Of a DNA stretch of 64,000 nt, positions 1-10,328 are shown in pieces. Made by a program: the position numbers and the translations under genes. The DNA is from Aricia agestis. Lineage: Eukaryota > Arthropoda > Insecta > Lepidoptera > Lycaenidae. The stretch lies in NCBI RefSeq assembly GCF_905147365.1, contig NC_056420.1, positions 8,070,001-8,134,000 of the forward strand. The letters are read 5' to 3'. The stretch's first letter is position 1. Each line of letters opens with the position of its first letter. The notes under the pieces were generated by a model that saw only the letters and a list, made by a program, of their open reading frames with translations, was not told the origin of the DNA and made no database searches.

Positions 1-90
1 ATCGTCGAGGATGGTGACAACGACGCCGCGGCCCGTGATGCCTTCCCGCCATGCCGGGATCACGTTCATGTCCAAGCCGCCGCCACGGTT
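1..90 (-). CDS. furin-like proprotein convertase, exon opening the catalytic domain (partial gene)
   Basis: Read on the minus strand, this exon gives 30 codons with no stop: NRGGGLDMNVIPAWREGITG followed by RGVVVTILDD. This is the start of the subtilisin-like (S8) catalytic domain of furin-type proprotein convertases, the calcium-dependent secretory-pathway proteases that cut precursors after basic motifs. The first Asp of the final DD, in the context ILDD(G), is the catalytic-triad Asp by family alignment. His and Ser must lie on exons beyond position 1. The 3' splice site is clear: a long pyrimidine tract (complement of 91-120) ends in CTAG directly before AAC, and the intron is phase 0. 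It joins in frame to the exon at 7757-7899 (...HMWYL|NRGGG...). Insects carry Fur1 and Fur2 paralogues, and I cannot say which this is. Family assignment is strong and comes from sequence recognition. Confidence 0.93.
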
Positions 91-163
91 CTAGAAAAAA
101 AAAAAAAATAAGAAAAAATCAACGAAGAACAAAAATGTATTTTTAAGCACTAAACGCTTTTTA

Positions 164-283
164 CAGACGAAGGGCACTTGTCGACAGCACGCATCGACGG
201 CAACCGTCGACACTTGTCGTCGACACGGCAGTCGACGGCTGCTATTGTACTCGTATCTGCCGTTGGCAAATGCCGTTCGTCTG
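164..283. mobile_element. MITE with TA duplication
   Basis: CAGACGAAGGGCA at the left end is the inverted complement of TGCCGTTCGTCTG at the right end, with one mismatch. The unit is flanked by TA on both sides (162-163, 284-285). The interior repeats GTCGAC several times. TA duplication suggests mobilisation by a Tc1/mariner transposase. Confidence 0.6.
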
Positions 284-415
284 TAAGTAGCCTAATACGG
301 GAGTTGTAAACTAATAGATACGGTCCAAACCACGCGACGTCAAAAGTTCATATTAAATAAATTATATCAAAGATATGAAACTTTGTGACTGTTACGTGGT
401 TAGAAGTTCTAATTC

Positions 416-480
416 AATTTCACTTGTTATTGTTCCTATATTTTTATTTTAGAACTGTATAAACAATAACAGGTGAAATT
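416..480. repeat. short inverted repeat (19-bp arms)
   Basis: Arms 416-434 and 462-480 (AATTTCACTTGTTATTGTT and its complement, one mismatch) surround a 27-bp loop. Probably a MITE remnant. Confidence 0.5.
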
Positions 481-586
481 AACAGTAGGTAATCTAGGCT
501 GATCCATTAGTGGAGCTAGCCTTGATTTAATGTAAACATGTAAGCCATAGAAACCAGCAGATTGCGTCAGTTACTGTACTAAGTAT

Positions 587-650
587 CATTAGTGTGCGAA
601 TTTTTTCTAGACAAGTTAATACTTGTCTAGAAAAAATTCGCAAACTAATG
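587..650. repeat. palindrome, 30-bp arms, 4-bp loop
   Basis: Arms 587-616 and 621-650 are complementary with a single mismatch around TAAT. Sequence of this kind extrudes readily as a hairpin. Confidence 0.75.
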
Positions 651-793
651 TAAGGTCTAGGTCTCTTTAAAAAATTTTTCTAGATAACTTTGTCTGAAAT
701 TGCTTTATGTAAGGGCCAAATAGACTCAAACAAGCATCGGCCCAAAAGATACCTGAATGCAAAATACGATAATATAGTACAAGTCTCTAATAA

Positions 794-1682
794 AGGGTGT
801 CTCAGCGCCGATTTTCAACTTTGAAAATTTGTATAAAAAAAACAAATTGTATTTATAATATTTTTACTGTAGTAAATTAAAGTGTATTAGTGCGGATTTT
901 ATGTACGGAATATTACACCGACAAGATGTCTTCCATCACGGCGAATGCACTCTTCAAAGTGAATTTGCCGAGACGCGCCGATGGATGTCCGCTGGTATGG
1001 CTCTCACTTCTGTCGTTATTTTAGTCTTCAGCTGTTCCAAATTTGTAAGAGGAGTATCAAAAACTCTTGCTTTGAGATAACCCCATAAAAAAAAAGTCAG
1101 TGGGGGTTAAATCGGGAGATCTGGGTGGCCACAATATGTCTCCAAATCGGCTTATGATTTTTCCCGGAAATAACGCTTGTTGTAGTCTTCTTCTTTAATT
1201 TTTTGCACAATTTGGGTTTTATACGGATGAAATTTTAAATCTAAAGCTAAAATTCTTTGAATGCTTGACCGATGGAGGCTTAAAGAGGTAGCGTCTTGGA
1301 AGCTCCGCGACCGCAGCGGCGACGCGGTTGATGTTTTCAATCGATCGCACAGGTCTGTTTCGTGGTCCAATTGAATGATTTAGTAAACATCCTGTCGCTT
1401 TAAACTTCTCTACCCACGACTTAATTAATTGAGTATTCGGGGCATCACTCAAACGGTGGATTTCATAGCGACTACAAAATTTACGCCGTGCTTCACTCAA
1501 CGAAGACCCATTGCATAAGTACGCTTCTACTGCGTACGCGCGGTGCGCACCAGATAACTCCGCCATGGCGATCGAAAAATCCGCACTCGTCACCTATCGA
1601 ACGCTACCGCTCCACTCCAGCTAACCCCGAAGGTTGCCGAGAAATTCGTGTTTAAAGTTGAATATCGGCGCTGAGACACCCT
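794..1682 (-). mobile_element. mariner-like DNA transposon, internally deleted
   Basis: 29-bp terminal inverted repeats, starting AGGGTGTCTCAGCGCCGAT and ending in its complement, bound an 889-bp element. It carries both ends of a transposase gene on the minus strand but not the catalytic centre. Flanking TA dinucleotides fit a Tc1/mariner target site, but the exact base boundary is ambiguous. Confidence 0.82.
950..1593 (-). pseudogene. mariner-like transposase remnant (HTH domain and C-terminal end)
   Basis: From 1593 downward the minus strand encodes an N-terminal helix-turn-helix DNA-binding region (AHRAYAVEAYLCNGSSLSEA ... IKSWVEKFKATG). It continues after a frameshift with SIQRILALDLKFHPYKTQIV. 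It then jumps straight to the C-terminal signature WPPRSPDLTPTDFF and LWGYLKARVFD, with another frameshift in a run of nine T. The roughly 150 residues holding the DDE/D catalytic triad are absent. The order and motifs match insect Tc1/mariner-superfamily transposases with a DUF4817-like HTH. The gene cannot encode an active enzyme. The element could only move using an enzyme supplied elsewhere. Confidence 0.8.
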
Positions 1683-1695
1683 ATTCAACCTTCGC

Positions 1696-1760
1696 ATAGC
1701 GTTTTGTTTACAAAATAACGTAAAACTCGGGTTTACGTTATTTTGTAAACAAAACGCTAT
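1696..1760. repeat. perfect palindrome, 29-bp arms, 7-bp loop
   Basis: Arms 1696-1724 and 1732-1760 are exactly complementary and begin ATAGCGTTTTGTTTACAAAA. It lies 14 bp beyond the mariner-like element. No mismatch implies a recent insertion or correction between the arms. Confidence 0.85.
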
Positions 1761-3100
1761 TCTGGTAACAGAATTTCATTATTATAAACGTTCTGAAGAT
1801 TGTTTCAAGCTTGTTTATTTACTTACAACTTAGTTAGTAGAATAATATTTGAGGTAGTGAAACACTCAAGTCTGAACTTATTCAAATATAATATCGATGA
1901 AGCAAAATATCTTCCAGTATATTTCGGAAGTGTGTACTTTATAATACGAGTTCAGCAGAACTATGTTTAAATATAAATACGTAGGTTTCAATCGCTTATA
2001 TTTTGAAAATGAAAGATGCAAGAGTTTACTCTATAATAATATAGGGTAGATGTCTAATAATTTGGCTTCTTCGGCTTGTTTTTAGTAACTAGTATAATAA
2101 AAAATATTTCGTTACAAGACTTGGTTTCTTACTTAATCCTACGCCCAAAAGGAACCACAAACATACATTTTGCCACATTGAAAAGTAGTTGTCTTTCTAG
2201 TGTTACAGGAAAGATAAAGTAGACTCTATGCTACGAATAATAAAAAGTAAGGAAATATAACTCCCATACTATTACCGTTTTAAATTAGGTTCCTTTAGAA
2301 CTGTCATGTAACGTCGGCCTAGTACCGCTCAACGTTAATATTGCAAATGTATTGAAAAGTGTACCTAAGGTACACTTTTTTGACAAGTATTGTGGAGCAT
2401 GTTTTTTGACGGAGTCACTTTTCCTTAGTTTTTATTATTCGTAGACTCCATGTCTCTTTTCGTAACTTTGTAATCGTCACTTTGACTGGTTGGTTCTTGT
2501 AGCGGTAGTGGTGGTGGTAGTGATCGTATAAGACTAGCCTGAAACTGTTAGTTACCGTTACCCACTTGTAATCATTTTATCACTTTACAATACTCTTTTA
2601 TATAAAAATCAATGCCACTTTTCCTTGTAATTTTATAACTCGAGAACGGACTCACCTATCCAAACCAAAAGGCTTTGTTCGGACTATTTACTCGTAATAA
2701 ATAGTTTATGTGAAGTTTGTACAAAATCGGTCAAGTGGTTCTTCATTTATCACATTTTATGTAATAAATGAATTCATTAAATGGCGGATCATTTTGTTAA
2801 TGGGGATTTTGGTGTCAACTTACAAACTTTTTTGAGATGAGGATTGTGCTGTTAAATTTAAACTTTTCAGTGCACGTACGGAGCCGCTAGTATTATTATA
2901 CATTTTATTCATAGACAAGAGCGATCTAGATCTAACAAAAATAAATCTGCACTTTGAAATAACCACAGCAAAAGAGCAAGTAAAAGATCCAAGCGATGTC
3001 ACCGGTGTAAGACGGATCGCTATTGCATTATTGTAGCGATTCTGGACGCGACCAACTGTTATTGAGTTATTTAAACGCAAGTATTTTTAAAGTATCTGTT
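1761..3100. other. intronic stretch without recognisable features
   Basis: AT-rich sequence. The only structure I see is a small perfect hairpin at 2355-2379 (AAAAGTGTACC, loop TAA). Confidence 0.5.
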
Positions 3101-3121
3101 CAAAGAATTTACAACTGAAGA

Positions 3122-3390
3122 TTGAGTTTTGAGACCGATCGCGTACACAAGTTTTCTGTATTCGATTTTCTAATGGGGAATTCCGTGGGACTATCGCAAA
3201 CGTTGGTTTTCTTCACGCGCGAACCTGCCGGCTTGACTTGGAAACGTACGTGCGGAATTCGTTCAGTACGGAGAACGTCTGCTGATTCCATGCATTCGGA
3301 ATTCCAAATACGGAAAACGAATTCGGAAATCGTGTGTAGGGGACACACGTTTTCCGTATACGATTTCCGATCTGCCTGCCTCAAGATCAT
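3122..3390. repeat. short direct and inverted repeats around TTTTCCGTATACGATTTCC
   Basis: A motif like ACAAGTTTTCTGTATTCGAT near 3146 recurs as ACACGTTTTCCGTATACGAT near 3344. Its complement lies at 3308-3335, giving a 12-bp-arm hairpin (3308-3319 and 3348-3359). The open frames on both strands here follow from this symmetry and are not treated as genes. Confidence 0.45.
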
Positions 3391-3745
3391 AGCACACAGT
3401 CACTCGAAAAGGGATCGTCACCGTATCGCCTCGCCGTCAATCATGTGACATCTGACAAGCTTACGTCAACTCCACGTGATTGACACTGGGCTTTCGGCTC
3501 GGCTCACCGAGCACTAGCTGACGTTTGTATCAAAACGTGCCACTTCGTACTATCTTAGAAGTTGATTCATTGGCAGATGGTGGGCCTTCTCAATTAGGTC
3601 TTGTTATGTCAAACTAGTCGAGATCACGACTATTGAATTGACATAACGCTATGTAATGGCATAGGTTCATCATTTGCCTATCAATTTCGTCGATGGTACA
3701 AAGTTTAAATTGTGTTTTTTGCAAGTCCAACGCGCACTTCACCGT

Positions 3746-4110
3746 TTTTAGGGGGTCCTTGTTGACTACAAGGAACCCTTATAGTTTTGATCTGTTCGTC
3801 TGTCTGTCTGTTGCTCAGAGACTATAGGACCTACAAAGCTGTAATTCGGCATGGATGCAGATATTAATAGTGCCAATAGACCTCCCCTACATATCAAGCG
3901 GAGATGAATTTTTTTTCGCGCCCACCCCACCGTGTGGTATGTCGTTGGATAGTTTTTTTTAAATATTACGAGTATTCATAGATCATTTTCCGATTTAGGG
4001 GTCCATTTGAGAAATATGAAGTTTTAAAGTGGAAAAAATCGTTAGAGTCCAGTGTCCCTTCAACCAGCTAAACGGTTGCTTCTAGAAATGTGAAAAAAAT
4101 CACGAGAGTT
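3746..4110. repeat. interspersed repeat family B, copy 1
   Basis: Shares an extended similar sequence with 40381-40845, including AAGGAACCCTTATAGTTT, CCTACAAAGCTGTAATTCGG and CACCCCACCGTGTGG. It begins with a GGGTCC/GGTTCC motif and a GTCTGTCTGTCTG tract. It is a dispersed non-coding element of lepidopteran type; its class is not determined. Confidence 0.75.
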
Positions 4111-4404
4111 GGAAATATTATGCTGAATTGAAAATAAAAACTATCACTGCTAAGAAGACTTCATAAGTTATTGAGTAATAGTCGAGCAACATAAAAAAAT
4201 GTATTCGGCGAAGTATAGAGGAACTTTTCGTTCAAATTCCTTTGAACCTAACTGAGATAGTACGGTAGTGTAAAACACGTTAAAAATGTCCTATCATTGA
4301 CCAATCAAACATTTACTTCGGAACCCTATATTGCGCGTGGCCCGACACTCACTTGGCGAGTTTTTTAATTACTCGTCATTTTCCAAATAAACATTTATAA
4401 AGTA

Positions 4405-4620
4405 CTAGCTGTTACCCGCGACTTCGTCCGCGTCAACAAAATGTAAAAGACATAGGTAAAAATAAAAAAGTAAAAAAACTCCTTTTTGGAAGTCGGTTAA
4501 AAAGTAGCCTAAATTACTCCTTATTACATCAGCTATCTGCCAATAAAAGTCCCGTCAAAATCGGTCCAGCCATTTCAGAGATTAGCCGGAAAAAACAGAC
4601 AGACATACAGACAGACAAAA
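4405..4620. repeat. lepidopteran interspersed element (family L)
   Basis: Begins ACTAGCTGTTACCCGCGACT and continues with TCGTCCGCGT, AAAAGTAGCC and CGGTCCAGCCATTTCAGAGA, ending in a CAGACAGACATACAGACAG tract. The pattern is common in moth and butterfly genomes. SINE-like versus Helitron-like status is unresolved. Confidence 0.7.
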
Positions 4621-5628
4621 ATTCTAAAAATTGTTATTATGGTGTAAGTACCGTCTAAATATTCATATGCATATAGTAAAAAACGGTTATTTTAATATTA
4701 CAAACAGACACTCCAATTTTATTTATATGTATGTATGTATAGATGTATAGATGAAACGGACACCTTATTGAAATTGGAGAGAATTAATTTAAGTTGACTG
4801 AACATGATCCTTGTAAACAAGTAATTAGACATTCTACTTCGCAAATCTCTTGAGTGCTGGAAGTTTCCGAACTTCGGCTCATCAACATTCCGAAATCGGC
4901 TGTTAACTTTCACGAAAATTAAAATATTTACCTACGAGTTGCGATTCGCGAGAACTCCGTAAGTCTCGCATGATCGATATTATGTACGAACATGAAATTA
5001 AAATTACCAGTTTAATTTAATATGCATTGTAGAAATAGTGACTTTTGACTAACTTTAAGGGTAGACAGGGTAAGTGTTGAATATGTCATTAATCTTAGCA
5101 AACCTTACGTATAAATAGGAATATTTTTTAACAATGAGCACTATAATGCTTTTTGTAGCTAAAATCTCTCCAAATGCAAGTAAGACAATGGACAAAACGT
5201 AACCTAAGCAATCATACAGAAATTTAGTGAAAGTTAACGTTAATATACATAATTTAATTTTAACAGAAACAATTATATCTTGACAACCTTCTTTAGACAT
5301 AGTAATTTTCAAAGAAGACTCAAAATTGTCGCTCCAGACTTGTCAATTTATACCCCACTAAAATGATAAAACAAAAAAAAAACTCACGCAATCAATATTG
5401 AAGAGATATACTCAATACTCATTCAAACGGGTTTCTCACAGTTTGGAAAAGTTTATTTCGGCGTTTTAATTGCAATCATCATAACTCCCGAAGGTACGAA
5501 GCGATCATTACAATATGGCCGCTTCTTTTAATTGAAATTCATAAATGGTCGCTGAATTTTGTTGGGACTACATAATAGTCTACTCTAGTCTCTAGTCAAA
5601 GTCTAGAAGTTAAACTTAGTTAAATTAA

Positions 5629-6926
5629 CCCTTGACCACCTATCATACGTCTCACAGACCCCGCTGATATTATTTTTCTTAATATTTTTGCGCCGGAGTG
5701 TTGTATCGACTCGTTGGCTTTTGTACCTTTTTCCTGCGCCCCTAGCTATCGCCCAACGACTCGACGAGGTTAGGCAAGCATGCATTTATCTTATAAAGAC
5801 TTGTGGTCGTCTGAGAGACCCCTGTCAGGAGGTTACGTAAGTTTTTTCGATTGTAATTTTTTTATTGTTTTGGAAATAATGGCTCTTAATTAAGTTCTTG
5901 TTAAGCGTTGGTTGGACCAAGGCCTGACAAATGATGAAAACATACCGAACGACGAATGCAGCGATGTGGAGCCGGTCAAAATTAATCATATTATATTGGA
6001 AGATAGTTCGTAGTGGAGCGTCTGATTCCGAATGCGAAGAGCCAACTGCAGTGCAAAGAAGCTATACATCACAAAGTTATATTCCTTCGGAAAGTGACCA
6101 AGAGTTTTCATTTGAGGATGATGTACCAATTAGCGGAAACTCGATCTAGACCTAAGAGAATGATTATTTAGCTAAAAATTACTTTAGTTTGTCATCTGCT
6201 CTGCCTGAAATTGCATTCTAGTGAACTTATCTGTGCAGATACATAGACAAAAGGTTGAAAGCAGTTACATGTTTATGGAGAAACTGGCTAAACAGTCGCT
6301 TAGGGCACATTGTGAAAGCAATGTGAAACTGTAACGTGATATGAAGAATCCTTCAGATTAACTTGATTCTCCACCAGATATCCCATGCTGCAGCACTGAT
6401 GAAGAGTGATTGGCAATTCGTAAAAACTGTTCCACTTAAGAGTATTAAAAAAAACATAAAACACAACACATGTGTTTTGAATGCTAAGCTCCTATTTGCC
6501 TCGAATGCTCAGAAAATATCTGTCTTCACGGCCATAAAAAGCTCTAAGTTTGGAGCCTACAATTTTTTAGAATTAGTAACTATAATGAGTTTTATTATTT
6601 TTTAAAGTTACTTGTTAATTTAGTTATATAAAAAACGTAAGAATAATTTCCTATCAATTTAATCATTTAGAAATTATTTTCTGAAGGTGTTAGTGAGTAA
6701 GCCAAAAACACGGGATTGTACCAAATATGCTGTATTATTTGAAAAATGTTGTTGATATTCAAGTTTTTATTTTTAAACAAAGAGTTTAATAGTGCCAAAA
6801 TATAATTTTTTAAATTAATATTTGCGTCCCCCTTTTTTTAATAGTTATCGTATGTTTTATAGCCGGGGTCCCACAGACGTATGGCAGGTGGTTGTGTGAC
6901 AATTTTATGTGGTAGGTGGTTAAGGG
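5629..6926 (+). mobile_element. piggyBac-like transposon, defective, with TTAA duplication
   Basis: The element lies between two TTAA tetranucleotides (5625-5628 and 6927-6930), the canonical piggyBac target. Its left end starts CCCTTGACCACCTATCATAC. The complement of its right end starts CCCTTAACCACCTACCACAT and then, after a spacer, repeats ACCACCTGCCATACGTCTG. That asymmetric arrangement of a terminal repeat plus a displaced internal repeat is characteristic of the family. At 1.3 kb it is about half the usual length, because the middle of the transposase is missing. Confidence 0.88.
5884..6600 (+). pseudogene. piggyBac transposase remnant
   Basis: The plus strand inside the element encodes an acidic N-terminal stretch (KRWLDQGLTNDENIPNDECS, then after breaks SDSECEEPTAVQ and IPSESDQEFSFEDD) like the N-terminus of piggyBac transposases. 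After a large internal deletion comes a Cys-rich tail (MCFEC.APICLECSENICLH) resembling the C-terminal zinc-binding domain that ends these proteins. Stop codons and frameshifts interrupt it. The central DDD catalytic domain is absent, so it cannot be active. Assignment rests mainly on the TTAA ends plus this layout. Confidence 0.68.
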
Positions 6927-7417
6927 TTAAATTAATTGATACGTATACCATATTAATTTTAAGCTAGTTTGTAGGTATGGTTCATATTTGCAAATGGTTG
7001 AAAAAAATAGAAAATCAGTCGCTACCTAATTTAGATTTCATAGAAGAGGGATATTTGTATTTTCTCTTAGTCTATAACAAATCCTTAAAGCACTCAAATT
7101 TTGCAGAAAAGTAAACAGTAGCGCCCGAGGCCATATTTCACCGCTACATTGTGGTGCGTTTCGCAGCTGCGTTTTGATTTTTTTCGTACATTTTTTTTCA
7201 TATTCCACATAGTATGTTGCGACGATAGATACGGTGCTTTGAAAGAACAACGAACGACAGGAGAGGAAATGGGAAGGTAACGACGCGATGCGCTGTCGCC
7301 GTTTTGTATAGTTGTCGGCTGTCGCGCGTTGTTACAACGCAGATATATGCAATCTTTGTTGCTATGACGCACCGCATCACAGCAATGTGGCTTCGCTCTT
7401 ACCTAGTAGCACAATAG

Positions 7418-7589
7418 ACATAACTACCAGGAGTTCGACTGCAAAGAAACGGACAGGTTTCAATATCTGTCAAATTCGTCGGGTTTCACTAGGATTATGA
7501 ACGGAATGTGCCTCGCGCTGGCTGATATAATTTATTTTTAAATATTTACAATAAAGATTTCAAAATTGAATTCTAACAATTTTAATCGC
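7418..7589 (+). repeat. two-copy repeat G, copy 1, ending in AATAAA
   Basis: About 172 bp closely matching the complement of 24247-24420. It includes AGTTCGACTGCAAAGAAACG and CTCGCGCTGGCTGATATAAT. An AATAAA signal near the end suggests the 3' part of a retroelement or a retrocopied transcript. The source is not identified. Confidence 0.65.
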
Positions 7590-7756
7590 ATTTTCAAACT
7601 AAATTCTAAAAAAAAAAACGGAATAACCGGCTTATCCTTTTAACAACCTACCGTGAGGCAGATTTGAATGTGAAATTCTAAATCCAGTATCAGATAATTG
7701 GCTCATCGTTCGAGCATCGATGTTTTGATTTCAGCTTAATAAGCAACAAAACCTAC

Positions 7757-7899
7757 CAGATACCACATGTGAGGCCACTTGGGATCGTTCAATTGGAACT
7801 TGGAGTCAGCTGATCTGGGCCGACCCTTGACTCTGGAGTAGGGCAGGTCCCGCTTGCTCCCTGCTTCTCTTTTTGTGGACGACGTCGGCTGGGTTTCAG
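7757..7899 (-). CDS. furin-like proprotein convertase, linker exon between prodomain and catalytic domain
   Basis: This 143-nt minus-strand exon starts in phase 1: its first two bases CT complete GCT (Ala) with the G that ends the upstream exon. It then reads ETQPTSSTKREAGSKRDLPY, then SRVKGRPRSADSKFQL, then NDPKWPHMWYL, and ends in phase 0. DPKWPxMWYL is the conserved lead-in to the S8 domain (human furin has DPKFPQQWYL). The acceptor is TTCCAG and the donor GTAGGT. The stretch between the prodomain cleavage site and DPKWP is about 35 residues longer than in human furin and carries two further dibasic sites, STKR|E and GSKR|D. These may be extra processing sites; that is inference. The length is not a multiple of three, so skipping the exon would break the frame. 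It is therefore probably constitutive. Confidence 0.93.
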
Positions 7900-8060
7900 C
7901 TGGAACAAACACTTAATTAGAATCCGTATTATGCTAATTACAGTTGCTGTACTGATAATAATTATTATATTACATGATATTGTCACCAACTTTACAGCTA
8001 ATATAGTTTTGTATTAAAAATGTTAGCTCTCAATTCGGAGTAATTTGTTAATCTATATTA

Positions 8061-8517
8061 GGGCCGATTTTTCAATCGTCCGATAACTTTTACGTAAAGA
8101 ATAATTATTATGACACTTTGACATTTTTAAAATAAAATAAAAATAAAATAAAATATCTTTTTATTCAAAATGGGTATCATGATACACTTTTTGAAAGTCG
8201 AACGAAGAAACTACGTTGCCTACCACCGGTTCGGGAACTACCCCGCCGAGAAGAACCGGCGTAAGAAACTCGCACGGGGCCATCTTTTGCAAAAAAAAAT
8301 GGAAAATTACAATGTTATGGCTTACAGCTATGTAACAAAATTAAAAGAAAAGTAACCTGCATGGAGCCACCCTATTCCCAAGGTGTGCTGTCCTCGAAGA
8401 AATCATTGACTTTATAATACGCTTTAGCACACAAACGTTTGACAGATTTTCCATATAAAATCTGTCAAAACGCCAAATTTATTGTTAAAATTTATCTAAC
8501 GATTGAAAAATCAGCCC
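8061..8517. mobile_element. MITE interrupted by a LINE tail
   Basis: GGGCCGATTTTTCAATCGT at the left end is complementary to ACGATTGAAAAATCAGCCC at the right end. The subterminal parts also pair (TTATCGGACG / CTAACGATTG region). Removing the LINE-like insert at 8129-8438 leaves about 150 bp, a normal MITE size. Confidence 0.65.
8129..8438 (-). mobile_element. 5'-truncated LINE 3' end (nested)
   Basis: On the minus strand this reads as a retroelement 3' end with a terminal ATTTT-type repeat (complement of 8129-8155). It has the lepidopteran LINE tail signature, the complement of CACCGGTTCGGGAACTACCC and CGCCGAGAAGAACCGGCGTA. TTTGACA at 8117-8123 and 8438-8444 may be the target duplication. 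The plus-strand open frame at 8170-8355 is its antisense. Confidence 0.65.
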
Positions 8518-8519
8518 AT

Positions 8520-8725
8520 AATATTATGAATGCGAAAGTGTGTCCGTCTGTCTGTCTGTTACCTCTTCACGATTAAACCGCTGAACCGATTTTTCTGAAA
8601 TTTGGCAAGAAGATACTTTGAGTCCCGGGAAAGGACATAGGATAGTTTTTATCCTGGAAAAATGTATGTTTCTCGCGCGATAAACGAAATTTAGCGCAAC
8701 GGAGTTGCGGGCATTAACTAGTAAG
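8520..8725. repeat. interspersed element family F, copy
   Basis: Starts ATATTATGAATGCGAAAGTG, has a GTCTGTCTGTCTG tract, then AACCGCTGAACCGATTTT, TCCCGGGAAAGGACATAGGA and GCGCAACGGAGTTGCGGGC. Other copies lie near 18455, 21668, 36783 and 58680. Confidence 0.75.
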
Positions 8726-9993
8726 TACACCTTAAATAGACTGTATTAATAATATATATACGCTTATACGTATGTTTTATTAATATAGCTGTACCTATTA
8801 GAATTGGGTAGACCCTGTCAAAGCAATGATTGAACTTTCAGCGGCAGTTCGCGGAATTTTCCATATGAGTGTTCAATCTGCGCCCGAATTACAGGATGTT
8901 TGTATTTTAAATTCTCATACATGCGATATACATATTTGTGTTGGCAATTACCAATTCAAATATTTCCAAATCCTTTCGATATTCAAAAATGTCCGACGCT
9001 TGAAAACTCATTTTTAATTGGACGGAACAGTATTTTTATTGTGTTTCGATATTCATAAAATAGAGGATCCTAAAATTGCCGCGTCGTTTTATAAAAAAAA
9101 TTAATAAAAGCTGTTATGATATTAAAATACAAAAGGTTGAAAAATGCGATACTTTTTTCCTTGTACAATAACTTTCAGTGTTTAAAAGTGTGTAAGCTGT
9201 TCGTTTTCCACATATAAACTAATTTTATACATACAGCCAATGAAACAAAAATTTCAATCTTACTTCTATTACCCTTACTCATTAGTTACCTACATTGATA
9301 TGTAGGCCAAATTAGCAATTTCCGATTTTATTCGAATACGTTCCCAATTCTCAGCAAATTATTCGCGTATAATCGAACAATGAGCTGATCTAATAAGGCA
9401 AAAGTAATTCGTTTTGGATTACACGCGCATTATTATGAGGATGTTTTTCGACATTCGCCATTAAGTCAGATTCATAGTCCATTAAACGTTGGCTTATTTC
9501 TTGTGTGAGTTCTTGCTCGTCCTAACGACGCTGCTCAAGTCTTATTGATCTATATTCACCCATTAAGATATCATTACTCGGCGACCCAGTTTTATCGGAG
9601 AAAAATTGAAAACACAACAAAATATACTATTCATTCGGTGGACGGTTTCGTTGAAACTGAGCTTAATGGGTGCCATAATATTTTTCCTTTATTAAATAAA
9701 TAGGGATACGACTGGTGGGATAGAAAGCGTAGGAGCTTTTTATGTGCCTATCTGACGCGTCTGGCTCCTGTACAAATTTTTGGTTGAGGTTGGACCAACA
9801 ATGTAAGTGAAGTTTTGATATAACTTTTTTGCTTTTCTTTCTTGTACATAATATATCCAGTTGAGAAGCAATGTTGTTGATAGTTCGTCAAATTAACCGT
9901 ACAGAAGATGGTAGGGAAACGGCAGAACACTGACTCAAAAAAAGAAACACAAATACCCCTCAATATGTTGGGTATTTAACGGTCGAAATTGAC

Positions 9994-10328
9994 ATGGGAG
10001 ATGCTTCGGCACGAATGGGCCGGTTCGACCGGAGAAATACCACGGGCTCGCAGAAAACCGGCGTGAAACAGCGCTTGCGCTGTGTTTCGCCAAGTGAATG
10101 AACTTACCGGAGGCCCAATCCCTTTTCCCTTCCCTACCCTCTCCTATTTCCTTCTCTACCCTCCCCTATTCCCTTCCCTACCCTCCCCTATTACCCTATT
10201 CCCTCTTAAAAGGCCGGCAACGCACCTGCAGCTCTTCTGATGCTGCGAGTGTCATCTAGGCGACGAAAGTTGCTTTCCATCAGGTGACCCGTTTGCTCGT
10301 TTGCCCCCTTATTTCAGAAAAAAAAAAG
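9994..10328 (+). mobile_element. SINE-like element (family D), copy 1
   Basis: Contains TTCGGCACGAATGGGCCGG, AAACAGCGCTTGCGCTGTGT, a CCCTACCCTCCCCTATT minisatellite, GGCCGGCAACGCACCTGCAG and a terminal A-run. The same unit is at 47721-48018 (plus) and 33181-33548 (minus), with different numbers of minisatellite units. The poly(A) ends about 17 bp from the splice donor of the prodomain exon, in antisense to the gene. Confidence 0.78.

Larger units (their letters stand above)
91..7756 (-). other. intron of the furin-like gene (7.7 kb)
   Basis: This intron runs between the linker exon (donor GTAGGT, complement of 7751-7756) and the catalytic exon (acceptor TTCTAG next to position 90). It holds a TA-flanked MITE, several perfect palindromes, a deleted mariner-like element and a defective piggyBac. 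No other exon was recognised in it. Confidence 0.85.

Noticed and set aside
3109..3448. Overlapping sense and antisense frames of about 100 codons
   Set aside because: No domain, no splice context, and the region consists of short direct and inverted repeats.
7789..7989. 66-codon minus-strand frame across the linker exon
   Set aside because: It is an alternative frame of the furin linker exon. The frame with matching splice phases and family similarity is a different one.
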